A DNA stretch of 6,396 nucleotides, taken from NCBI GenBank assembly GCA_023426625.1, contig JAFAAJ010000148.1, positions 1 to 6,396 of the forward strand, written 5' to 3'. Origin of the DNA: Bacteroidota bacterium. Its GTDB lineage: Bacteria > Bacteroidota > Bacteroidia > Flavobacteriales > Weeksellaceae. The notes under the pieces were generated by a model. The model did no database searches and was not told the origin of the DNA. It saw only the letters and a program-made list of their open reading frames with translations. Positions 1-6,253 of this stretch are shown here, one piece after another. The number at the start of each line of letters is the position of its first letter. The stretch's first letter is position 1. The translations under genes and the position numbers were made by a program.

Positions 1-1
1 C

Positions 2-340
2 TTTAACGCTTCTACCGGAACTTTCGTAGCTTCAAAAACCGGAATATATGTAGTGGCTTTCACATTTTCCCTTACGTCGGGAACTATAGCCAATGATTCC
101 CGTTATGAAAGTCTGATTCAGACCAATTCAAGTTCCACTACAACCAATAAAGTGTTTAAATGCGTAGGAACTTATCCGGGAACCAATTCTATTGCCAATA
201 AGGTAGCGGGAAATTGCTCAGGAATTTTCAACCTGAACCAAGACGATCAAATTACAGTGAGCCTGACCCAAAGCTTGGGAAGTGCAAAGACACTGGATTC
301 AGATGCAACCCTGACTTCATTAAGTATTTTCGGATTATAA
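2..340 (+). CDS. C-terminal part of a secreted C1q-like domain protein (5' end outside window)
   Basis: The frame is open from base 2 to a TAA stop at 338-340 and gives 112 residues beginning FNASTGTFVASKTGIYVVAF. There is no credible start: the first possible one is an internal GTG at 53, and the coding similarity to the next gene begins upstream of it, so the gene runs off the left edge. FNASTGTFVASKTGIYV lines up with FNATTGVFTAPRNGVYV (residues 176-192) of the downstream protein, and both continue into a strand-rich domain. The pattern 'F-N-x-x-T-G-x-F-x-A-x-x-x-G-x-Y' followed by alternating hydrophobic strands is typical of C1q/TNF-like jelly-roll domains in bacterial surface proteins; that fold is inferred, not proven. 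Two cysteines (KCV at residue 54 and NCS at residue 72 of this fragment) lie exactly 18 residues apart, as in the neighbour. Its function is unknown; surface attachment or a fibre tip is possible. Only 12 bases separate it from the next gene, so they are probably co-transcribed. Confidence 0.8.
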   Translation, partial: FNASTGTFVASKTGIYVVAFTFSLTSGTIANDSRYESLIQTNSSSTTTNKVFKCVGTYPGTNSIANKVAGNCSGIFNLNQDDQITVSLTQSLGSAKTLDSDATLTSLSIFGL

Positions 341-352
341 AAAAAACAAACG

Positions 353-1261
353 ATGAGAAAAAATATTTTTTTAGGCATTATATTATTAAGTTCTAACCTG
401 ATGTTTTCCCAGGTTGGTATAGATACTCAAAACCCAAAAGGAGTCCTTCATATTGATGGAGGAAAAGATAATCCTTCAACCGGATCAACCTTTACTCCGG
501 TACAGCAGAGTAATGATGTTGTAGTGACCAGTGCAGGAAAAATAGGATTGGGAACACATACTCCCGTAACAAAAATAGATGCAAGAAATTCCGGTAACGG
601 AGCTATTGGTTTCGGGACATCCACATTAACGGCATCTGCTGCAGATGAAGGAGCGGTACGCTATAACAACAGGGTGGAATATTCCAATGGTAATGAGTGG
701 CTTCCTTTACTTACGGCTCAGCCAGCCAATAATAAAGCTATTGTCATTGCCACTAAAACCAATAATAATGTAAAGCTGATCACTCCTTCTGCTGTTACCA
801 CGACAGGACTTCAGAATCGTCAGAGTAATTATTTAGTAGGTTGGACCAAAATGTTTGAGAGTAATTCAGGAACCAGTTTTAATGCAACAACAGGTGTTTT
901 TACAGCTCCTCGGAATGGTGTGTATGTGGCTTCTTTTACTACAGATCTGTCTCCATTGGCGATCAATTATACCACAGACGCATTGAACCCTATCCAGATA
1001 GAGGCAATCTGGCAATTGTATGACAATACGATCGGTCTGACTTCAACAAACATTGTGAATACGGTGAAATGTGTGAATACGATGACCTCAAACAGTATTG
1101 GAAACATTGATGCCGGAAGTAACTGTACTGCATCTTTTTACATGACAGCCGGACAGAGATTGATGCCTTACATCTGGTTTAATTTGAATAATTCCAATCT
1201 GGCGAACTTCTCACTGAATAACACAGGAGGATATAATAATTTGACGATAGCTGAACAGTAA
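353..1261 (+). CDS. Secreted fibre-like protein with C-terminal C1q-like domain
   Basis: 302 residues with a Sec signal peptide (MRKNIFLGIILLSSNLMFSQ, cleavage expected around residue 19-20). The mature part starts VGIDTQNPKG...LHIDG and has a second related unit at 64-76 (IGLGTHTPVTKID). These 'G-I/L-x-T-x-x-P-x-x-x-L/I-x-I/V' units are common at the N terminus of flavobacterial surface or tail-fibre-like proteins. Residues 99-120 (EGAVRYNNRVEYSNGNEWLPL) match the 'G-A-x-R-Y-N ... W' segment that usually follows them. From about 160 to 302 comes a strand-rich domain, probably C1q-like, containing FNATTGVFTAPRNGVYV and cysteines C240 and C258. The ATG at 353 gives a clean signal peptide, and the gene follows the upstream paralogue by 12 bases, suggesting a tandem duplication within one transcript. 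No catalytic motif is seen. The likely role is an exported adhesive or structural protein (inference); there is no type IX sorting domain at the C terminus. Confidence 0.88.
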   Translation: MRKNIFLGIILLSSNLMFSQVGIDTQNPKGVLHIDGGKDNPSTGSTFTPVQQSNDVVVTSAGKIGLGTHTPVTKIDARNSGNGAIGFGTSTLTASAADEGAVRYNNRVEYSNGNEWLPLLTAQPANNKAIVIATKTNNNVKLITPSAVTTTGLQNRQSNYLVGWTKMFESNSGTSFNATTGVFTAPRNGVYVASFTTDLSPLAINYTTDALNPIQIEAIWQLYDNTIGLTSTNIVNTVKCVNTMTSNSIGNIDAGSNCTASFYMTAGQRLMPYIWFNLNNSNLANFSLNNTGGYNNLTIAEQ

Positions 1262-1385
1262 TCAGTAAATATTTTCAAACCAGGATGCATCTATCATGAA
1301 ATCCGATAGTCTGTTTTCTCACAGGTAATCTGCAATGCTTTTTGTGGGTTCTGTGTTTTAATATCGGATTTCAGGTAGTTGCATT
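1262..1385. other. Convergent intergenic gap, no gene
   Basis: These 124 bases separate the stop codons of the + strand surface protein and the minus-strand DUF1801/YdeI-like gene. No plausible coding sequence was seen. The main structure is the inverted repeat at 1297-1373, described separately. There is no classic GC-rich hairpin followed by a T-tract, so how transcription ends between these convergent genes is not obvious. Confidence 0.6.
1297..1373. repeat. Perfect 12-bp inverted repeat with nested 5-bp arms, 77 bp overall
   Basis: TGAAATCCGATA at 1297-1308 is matched exactly by its reverse complement TATCGGATTTCA at 1362-1373. Inside it, CACAG at 1320-1324 is matched by CTGTG at 1351-1355, so a longer branched or bulged stem-loop could form in RNA from either strand. 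It sits between two convergent genes. It may be a factor-assisted or bidirectional terminator, an RNA-stabilising 3' hairpin, or a small repeat element with terminal inverted repeats. No flanking target-site duplication is visible (ctatca on the left, ggtagt on the right). Confidence 0.6.
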
Positions 1386-1997
1386 TTATTTTCTCTCGTA
1401 TTTCCAGTTTCTGCCTTTTCCTTCAGCGATCCATTCCAAAGCCTGTTCCATCCTTTTATTTCGGGTGGCTTCTGTTTTCGCTTCTGTGATCCACTTGATA
1501 TATTCTTTTTTGAATGACGGAGAAGCCTTTTCAAAAACAGTTAGTGCATTCTTGTTTTGATTAAGGAGTTCCTGAAAGTAATCCGGAACTTCAATTTCTG
1601 TTTCTACAGGAGCGGCTCTTTTCATGGTTACTCCCATATCCGTTAATTCCACGGCTTCCCGAATAGCCTTTTTGAGCTGTAATGCTGAAGGAAGATCATC
1701 CATTGTTTTGATCTTTCCTAAGCTGAACATCGAACTTTTTTCGGCGGTGCTCTCCAGTTCGTCTAAAGTTTTCATTTCCTGATGCAACCAAAATCCGAGG
1801 CTGCAATATTGTTTGAAAGAAGTGATGGAACAAAGAATTTTGCCTTTATACATGAAAGTCGGGAATTTCCATTTGATAGCTTCTTCTACATCCGGACATA
1901 CTTCATGGATCGTTTCACGAAGAAAACTTAAAATAGGTTGGGCAAATTCCGGGGAGTTTTCAATGTATTTATCTACCTTTATATTGGACTTTTCCAT
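1386..1997 (-). CDS. DUF1801 (frataxin-like YdhG) + YdeI/OmpD-associated domain protein
   Basis: 203 residues in two domains. Residues about 15-115 look like DUF1801, a small frataxin-like fold found in YdhG-type proteins; the diagnostic stretch is EEAIKWKFPTFMYKGKI (38-54), matching the family pattern 'E-x-I-K-W-x-x-P-x-F-x-Y-x-G-K'. Residues about 137-197 match the YdeI/OmpD-associated (OmdA) domain: a helix with KKEYIKWITEAKTEATRNKR and then a second helix ending IAEGKG. There is no signal peptide or membrane segment, so it is cytoplasmic. The family is linked by name to bacteriocin protection and OmpD, and DUF1801 members to iron handling, but no precise reaction is established here. The ATG at 1995-1997 lies 5 bases after the stop of the upstream serine hydrolase gene, so the two are probably co-transcribed and perhaps translationally coupled. 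Length and domain order are normal for flavobacterial homologues (from general knowledge). Confidence 0.88.
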   Translation of the reverse strand: MEKSNIKVDKYIENSPEFAQPILSFLRETIHEVCPDVEEAIKWKFPTFMYKGKILCSITSFKQYCSLGFWLHQEMKTLDELESTAEKSSMFSLGKIKTMDDLPSALQLKKAIREAVELTDMGVTMKRAAPVETEIEVPDYFQELLNQNKNALTVFEKASPSFKKEYIKWITEAKTEATRNKRMEQALEWIAEGKGRNWKYERK

Positions 1998-2002
1998 AAT
2001 CT

Positions 2003-3136
2003 TTACTGAAATAATTTTACTGTTTCATTCACCAGAAATCTTACCTGATCCGGTCTTCCTTTATCTGTTTTAGGAAGATTATTATAGCTTCCCGTTCTTA
2101 CAATAACCATCTTGTGATCCGGGATCATAATGATATACTGACCCAGAAGACCTAAAAAATAATAATGTTTTACAGGATTGTCGTTATTGACCCAGAAACC
2201 CATGCCATAAGTCTCATCAGATTTTTGAGTGGGTTCTTTCATTTGTTCAATAAAATCCGGATTCAGGAGTTGCTGATCCCCGGCTTTTCCATGATCCAGG
2301 AAGAGTTGTCCGAGTTTAGCAAAATCTCTTGAATTGGAATGAATACAGCAATAAGTCTTTTCCATTCCGTTCGTATCTGTACTCCATGTTGCGTCCTGTT
2401 CCATTCCGAGAGGTTTCCAGAATTTTTCAGATAAATAACTTGACAAAGACTGTCCTACTGCTTTTCTCACCGCAAATCCCAAAAGCTGGGTGGAACCGCT
2501 TTGATACTCGAATCTTGTCCCCGGTTTTTCTTTAAATTTCCTTGAAAAAGTAGCCTTGATGAGGTCTTTACCGTAATAAGCTTTCGCATTGGGAAGGAAA
2601 GGGTTTTTAAAATCCTCGTTCCAATCCAGTCCGGCTTCCATTTGTGCCAGATTTTTTAAAGTAAGGTCTTTTCCGAATTTTTTCTGCTTAAAATCTTCGA
2701 AAAAGTCTGAGAAATTGTCATCAATATTTTGGATCTTACCTTCTTCCAGGGCTTTACCTAAAAGCATCACGGTCACAGCTTTTGCCATGGAAAAGGAATT
2801 AGTATTAGAATTTCTGGTATATCCTCTCCAATACTGCTCATGGAGTAATTTACCGTTTTTCACCACCAAAAAAGAAGCTGTATTGGATTGGATAAGATCT
2901 TGAACTAAATTTTTAGGTAGTTCTTTTTTGTTGTATTCTTCTGATTCTTCCCAGGCTTTAGAAGTTCCTGCTTTAATAATGTTGGCTGAAAAAAACTTTC
3001 CATCATCAATATTGGCACTGAGTTTTCCCTTCAGGTATGTTTTGGAGATCCCGTTAAAAAGATATTCATACCCTAAAAGATAAGACATCGCAACAATTCC
3101 TGCTGCCCCGCCTACAATATATATTAGTATTCCCAT
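2003..3136 (-). CDS. Membrane-anchored class C beta-lactamase-like serine hydrolase
   Basis: Numbered from the ATG at 3134-3136 the protein has 377 residues. A hydrophobic segment at about 2-24 is an N-terminal anchor or uncleaved signal, placing the enzyme on the periplasmic side. The catalytic SxxK motif is SMAK (S116, K119), in NSFSMAKAVT. The second motif, Tyr-x-Ser, is YQS (Y211) in FEYQSGSTQLLGF. Towards the end, LGLLGQYIIMIPDHKMVIVRTG is the family's usual 'GQ...P...V-V-R-x-G' strand pair near the third motif, although a clear K/H-T/S-G triad is not obvious. This is the beta-lactamase/penicillin-binding/esterase superfamily; the substrate (peptide, ester or beta-lactam) cannot be told from sequence, and a true resistance enzyme is unlikely. 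The frame stays open upstream to a TTG at 3173-3175 (390 residues, adding LLKYFKFVSDAIL), which would supply lysines before the anchor. I prefer the ATG because a TAnnTTTG element lies between the two candidates. It heads a two-gene unit with the DUF1801/YdeI-like gene. Confidence 0.85.
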   Translation of the reverse strand: MGILIYIVGGAAGIVAMSYLLGYEYLFNGISKTYLKGKLSANIDDGKFFSANIIKAGTSKAWEESEEYNKKELPKNLVQDLIQSNTASFLVVKNGKLLHEQYWRGYTRNSNTNSFSMAKAVTVMLLGKALEEGKIQNIDDNFSDFFEDFKQKKFGKDLTLKNLAQMEAGLDWNEDFKNPFLPNAKAYYGKDLIKATFSRKFKEKPGTRFEYQSGSTQLLGFAVRKAVGQSLSSYLSEKFWKPLGMEQDATWSTDTNGMEKTYCCIHSNSRDFAKLGQLFLDHGKAGDQQLLNPDFIEQMKEPTQKSDETYGMGFWVNNDNPVKHYYFLGLLGQYIIMIPDHKMVIVRTGSYNNLPKTDKGRPDQVRFLVNETVKLFQ

Positions 3137-3153
3137 AAGGATTGCGTCTGAAA

Positions 3154-3161
3154 CAAATTTA
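3154..3161 (-). promoter_or_regulatory. Candidate -7 element TAAATTTG for the serine hydrolase operon
   Basis: Read on the minus strand, bases 3161 to 3154 are TAAATTTG, an exact fit to the Bacteroidota -7 consensus TAnnTTTG. It ends 17 bases before the preferred ATG (3136), which would give a short leader of roughly 10-15 bases. No good -33 TTG is found at the usual spacing; only a T-rich stretch is there. In such AT-rich DNA a chance match is quite possible. Confidence 0.4.
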
Positions 3162-3192
3162 AAATATTTTAACAAGAAAATGAAAATCTGAT

Positions 3193-3200
3193 TATTTTTG
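3193..3200 (+). promoter_or_regulatory. Candidate -7 element TATTTTTG for the M48 protease gene
   Basis: Bases 3193-3200 are TATTTTTG, an exact TAnnTTTG match, ending 20 bases before the ATG at 3221. A transcript starting a few bases downstream would have a leader of about 15 bases, which fits the ATG start and rules out the GTG at 3200 on the same transcript. A -33 TTG at standard distance is not evident. Together with the opposite-strand element at 3154-3161 it forms a compact divergent promoter region. Confidence 0.4.
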
Positions 3201-3220
3201 TGATAATTGATGAAAAGACT

Positions 3221-4522
3221 ATGACTAAAAAATCTACCGTATTCTTACTCCTCTTGTTTTCTGTGATCTGCTTTGGGCAGGCTTATAAAAATGTAGATAC
3301 TGCTGACTATCTGCAAAGGAAAGATTTCCTGAAAATATTCAGTAACAATAATGAACTTCTGGTCAAAAAACTAAAATCACAATATTCGGGGAAAAAGGGA
3401 ACTGAGTTATCCAAAATATATAAGGAATTCGGAACTGACTTTGAAACAAAGGTAAAAAACAAGGACTTTGTATTCAGATCTGAGTTTGATGAAAGCATAA
3501 AATCTTTGATTCAAAATTTGAGAAAGAACAATCCGCAGATTCCACAGGATCTGAAAATCCTGATCGCAAGAGACAATACTCCGAATGCTTTTTGTTTTGC
3601 GGACGGAACTTTCGTGGTTAATATGGGACTGTTTCAATGGCTGGATAATGAAGAACAGATCGGAGCAGTGATTTGCCATGAACTAGGACATAAGATCGAG
3701 GAACATTCTTTAAAGACTTTCTTAAGTATGATCGAGCAAAACCAGATGGATAAGCTGCTCGTAAAAGATTTGAAAACCTGGAGCAGGAAGCAGCAAAACC
3801 AACAGAAAGCTTTTGACATTCTCAGAAACAGGGTTTATAAAAAAGGGATTGAAAACAGGGGGCAGGAAATGCAGGCGGATTCTTTAGGGTATGTAATATT
3901 CAGAAACAGTGCGTTTAAAAAGGGAGAATATGTGAATGCTCTGCAAAAACTGCAGTCTTTTGATACCATTTCTCCTCGAACACTGAATATGGAAACCTAT
4001 AAAAAATTGTACGATCTCCCGAAACAGGCATTCAATGAAAAGTGGATGAAAAAGGAAGATTTTTCTTTATATAATTATAATTTTTACAAAGAAAAGCTGA
4101 ATAAAGACTCTCTGGCTTCCCATCCTGAAATGGTAAAACGAATCGAAAGACTTAAGAAAACGTTTTCAGAGCTAAATACTTCCACAGAAACAGTAAAGGC
4201 TTCTGATGCTTATTTGTCGCTTAAAAAGATGGCAAGAATGGAAACTTTACCCAATTTTTATCATTCTGAAGATTATGGATTGGGGATTTATGTTGCCATG
4301 CAGTTTTTACAGGACGGGGAAGAAGAAAAGTATTATAAAAGCTGGTTGGGTAAATGCTTTGCCAAAATATATGAAGCCAGAAAAAACTACAATCTCAATC
4401 GTTATTTAGACAGGATTGAACCCAAAAATCAAAGTGAAAGTTATCAGCAGTTCCTGAGTTTCATGTGGAATTTAAGCCTGGATGAGATCAAGAACATAGC
4501 AGATCACTATCAATCAAGCTAA
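3221..4522 (+). CDS. Exported M48-family zinc metalloprotease
   Basis: 433 residues from the ATG at 3221. A Sec signal peptide (MTKKSTVFLLLLFSVICFGQ) predicts export to the periplasm; the residue before its Cys is Ile, so it is not a good lipobox. The zinc site is HELGH at residues 153-157 (H153, H157 ligands, E154 general base), preceded by EEQIGAVIC, as in M48 peptidases. The third ligand is probably E216 in GQEMQADSLG, the family's ExxAD motif. SHPEMVKRIERL at about 300-311 matches the 'HP...R-I..L' segment that commonly follows in M48 proteins. There are no extra membrane spans, so it resembles the soluble secreted (Oma1/BepA-like or LoiP-like) side of the family rather than HtpX or Ste24. 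The C-terminal 100 or so residues are unassigned. The likely role is envelope protein quality control (inference). An upstream in-frame GTG at 3200 would add MIIDEKT before the signal peptide and is unlikely. The gene is divergent from the serine hydrolase and ends at a strong terminator. Confidence 0.9.
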   Translation: MTKKSTVFLLLLFSVICFGQAYKNVDTADYLQRKDFLKIFSNNNELLVKKLKSQYSGKKGTELSKIYKEFGTDFETKVKNKDFVFRSEFDESIKSLIQNLRKNNPQIPQDLKILIARDNTPNAFCFADGTFVVNMGLFQWLDNEEQIGAVICHELGHKIEEHSLKTFLSMIEQNQMDKLLVKDLKTWSRKQQNQQKAFDILRNRVYKKGIENRGQEMQADSLGYVIFRNSAFKKGEYVNALQKLQSFDTISPRTLNMETYKKLYDLPKQAFNEKWMKKEDFSLYNYNFYKEKLNKDSLASHPEMVKRIERLKKTFSELNTSTETVKASDAYLSLKKMARMETLPNFYHSEDYGLGIYVAMQFLQDGEEEKYYKSWLGKCFAKIYEARKNYNLNRYLDRIEPKNQSESYQQFLSFMWNLSLDEIKNIADHYQSS

Positions 4523-4555
4523 AAAAAACCTCCCGATTTCATCGGGAGGTTTTTT
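4523..4555. terminator. Bidirectional intrinsic terminator
   Basis: A perfect 15-bp stem (4523-4537 pairing with 4541-4555) with loop TTC encloses the core CCTCCCGAT/ATCGGGAGG. It is flanked by an A-tract on the left and a T-tract on the right, so it works as a Rho-independent terminator on both strands. It begins immediately after the protease stop (4520-4522) and ends one base before the stop of the convergent gene at 4557, so it is shared by both. Confidence 0.93.
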
Positions 4556-4556
4556 A

Positions 4557-6080
4557 TTAGTAGTTCAGTTTTTCTAAACGTACCATATTGTATTTTTCTT
4601 TTGCATTGAACTCATGCAAAAGGATATAACCTTCTTTTGCCACATAAGGTCTTACCGCAAAGTTGTCTTTCTCGGAGATTGGAATAACTTCCTGTTTGAA
4701 CTTTCCGTCAATAACCGTATTGATGAAAAGGTTCCATTTTTTCTGTTTGGTAACTTCATCTTTCTGATAATCACGGAAGAAGAAAACTACATCTTTTCCC
4801 CCATTGAGGTATTGTGAGAAAAGATAATCATTGTTTACCCATTTCGATTTTTCTTTTTCAAAGATCTGTACTTCTTTGGTTTTAAAATCTTTGTCAGTGC
4901 TGATGTACACCATGTCGGTGGTTTTAGGAGCATTGTATTGTCCGGCAGGTTTGAATTTTTCGGAAAGAATACCTACGCTTCCGTCGCTCATAAAATAAAC
5001 ATCTTTTACCTGAAGATAATATCCGTTTTCCACACCGCCGTCTGCACTTAACTTAGGAATGTAATTGGATAAATCAGGTTTGTAATTCAGGGTTCTAAGA
5101 TCTACGTTGTAATTGTTTTTATCCAGTAAAAAACGGGCAAAACCTTTATCTCCTTTCTCGTAGTTTCTTCCTAACAGGACAAGCTTATCATCAAAATTTT
5201 TGTCGTTATCCAGGCGACTTCCCGCAGAATACATGCTCTCTATAGATTGTAAAGTTTCAGGAGAAAGACCGGTAAGGGGCTTATTCGTGATTTCTTTTCC
5301 TGTCTTCATATCAAGAACAAGAAGAGAGAATGTTTTCTCGTCATCATTTACCTTTCTCAGAATTCCGTAGATGTTTTTCTCGTCTTTCTCAAGGATGGAG
5401 AAATCTGAAAATACCTTTTTAGTACCATTGGTATTATAACTGTACCTCCACACTTCTTTTTTGTTGTCATCAAATCTGATGATGCTGTTGTGGTTCACAT
5501 ATTTTCCGTAATCGTGATATTCAACGGCAATGAATCCTCCTTCCTTAACTTCACCTACAGCGGAAACATAATTATAACCTTTCTCTTTTTTCTCCGCTCT
5601 GTTTTCCTTTCTTTCCGCCTTCCATGTTTTTGGCTGGGTAACTTCTGTGAACGTACCGTTCTGATAATCATAATAGACTTTTGGAGATATCTTATTGGTT
5701 TTAGGGTCGATCACCATGGAAACAGGAGTAGCTGCATCTTTAGCAAAAACCTGTGAAAAATTGAAATCAGACGGACGTAAAATAATCTGCCCTTTGAAAT
5801 CTATATATCCCATATAGCTGGAAACAAGAAGTCCGGCTTCAAATTCATTATTTGCTACAGGATTAAGGTTTTTATCCAGAATTACATATTCAAATTTCTG
5901 TGATTTTGGTCCGGTCTTTCCGTAAGAATACAAAGAAATGTAGCCGTACAGATTGTCTTTATCATCAAAAAGAGCATTCATTCCCACGTGTTGTCCGGAA
6001 GCCAGTGCTGCAAGATCCTGGGTCTGGGAAAAGCTTAAGGAATAAACTAAGCCGAAAGCCAGTAAAAGTATTTTTTTCAT
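4557..6080 (-). CDS. Secreted protein of unknown function (possibly DUF6770-like)
   Basis: 507 residues with a clear Sec signal peptide (MKKILLLAFGLVYSLSFSQ) and mature start near QTQD. The rest is soluble and strand-rich, with repeated short units of the type 'D-x-x-x-x-x-Y-I/V-x-L/I...' and many D/N/K-rich turns, suggesting a beta-propeller-like or other all-beta fold (inference). Residues about 151-168 form a highly charged, lysine/arginine/glutamate-rich linker (KAERKENRAEKKEKG) between two parts. No catalytic motif, lipobox, TonB box or type IX sorting domain was recognised. Size and style recall the uncharacterised Bacteroidota family DUF6770, from memory only. The ATG at 6078-6080 is chosen because it starts the signal peptide directly. 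It is a single-gene unit: a terminator separates it from the upstream glycyl-tRNA synthetase, and it ends at the shared hairpin at 4523-4555. Confidence 0.85.
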   Translation of the reverse strand: MKKILLLAFGLVYSLSFSQTQDLAALASGQHVGMNALFDDKDNLYGYISLYSYGKTGPKSQKFEYVILDKNLNPVANNEFEAGLLVSSYMGYIDFKGQIILRPSDFNFSQVFAKDAATPVSMVIDPKTNKISPKVYYDYQNGTFTEVTQPKTWKAERKENRAEKKEKGYNYVSAVGEVKEGGFIAVEYHDYGKYVNHNSIIRFDDNKKEVWRYSYNTNGTKKVFSDFSILEKDEKNIYGILRKVNDDEKTFSLLVLDMKTGKEITNKPLTGLSPETLQSIESMYSAGSRLDNDKNFDDKLVLLGRNYEKGDKGFARFLLDKNNYNVDLRTLNYKPDLSNYIPKLSADGGVENGYYLQVKDVYFMSDGSVGILSEKFKPAGQYNAPKTTDMVYISTDKDFKTKEVQIFEKEKSKWVNNDYLFSQYLNGGKDVVFFFRDYQKDEVTKQKKWNLFINTVIDGKFKQEVIPISEKDNFAVRPYVAKEGYILLHEFNAKEKYNMVRLEKLNY

Positions 6081-6096
6081 GGTTAAATTTTGAGCC

Positions 6097-6125
6097 TAAA
6101 AATAAGAATTAAAAGAATATTTCAA
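6097..6125 (-). promoter_or_regulatory. Weak candidate promoter for the secreted 507-residue protein
   Basis: On the minus strand a TTG (6125-6123) is followed after 18 bases by TATTTTTA (6104-6097), one mismatch from the Bacteroidota -7 consensus TAnnTTTG, at close to the usual spacing. It ends 16 bases before the ATG at 6080. The motif is degenerate in AT-rich DNA, so this is only a candidate, but a promoter is needed here because a terminator lies just upstream. Confidence 0.35.
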
Positions 6126-6220
6126 TAATACTGGAAGTGTGTTTTTGTAAAATTGTATTTAGTGTTTGATTTTCAATGCAAAAGTTTTTTTTATACAGGA
6201 AGTTTTGAACCGTTTTTCAA

Positions 6221-6246
6221 ATAAAAAAGCCTTGATTTCTCAAGGC
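6221..6246 (-). terminator. Intrinsic terminator of the glycyl-tRNA synthetase gene
   Basis: On the minus strand the stem GCCTTGA (6246-6240) and TCAAGGC (6235-6229) with loop GAAA is followed by TTTTTTAT (6228-6221). That is a 7-bp stem closed by a GNRA-type loop with a good U-tract. It begins 7 bases past the synthetase stop codon. There is no T-tract on the other side, so it is directional. Confidence 0.88.
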
Positions 6247-6253
6247 CTTCATG

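Noticed and set aside
53..340. GTG at 53 as the start of a 95-residue protein
   Set aside because: The frame is open to base 2 and the codons before 53 align with the downstream paralogue, so the GTG is an internal valine of a truncated gene.
1342..2073. Plus-strand reading frames at 1342-1560 and 1813-2073
   Set aside because: They lie antisense to the DUF1801/YdeI-like gene, have no recognisable domain, and look like by-products of its codon pattern.
2329..2903. Plus-strand reading frames opposite the serine hydrolase
   Set aside because: They are antisense to a gene with clear catalytic motifs, and their translations show no family resemblance.
3137..3175. TTG at 3175 as start of the serine hydrolase
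   Set aside because: Rare start codon, and a candidate -7 element lies inside the extra stretch. Not excluded, since the extra residues would add positive charge before the membrane anchor.
3200..3220. GTG at 3200 as start of the M48 protease
   Set aside because: It puts MIIDEKT ahead of an ideal signal peptide and overlaps the last base of a TAnnTTTG element; ATG 3221 is the better start.
3307..3819. Minus-strand reading frames opposite the M48 protease
   Set aside because: They overlap the zinc-binding gene and encode low-complexity, cysteine/serine/phenylalanine-rich shadow sequence.
6126..6220. Possible small RNA or regulatory element between the secreted protein and glyQS
   Set aside because: Only AT-rich sequence and a weak 6-bp palindrome (TTTGAA...TTCAAA near 6204-6220) are visible; no riboswitch-like or promoter-terminator pair could be supported.
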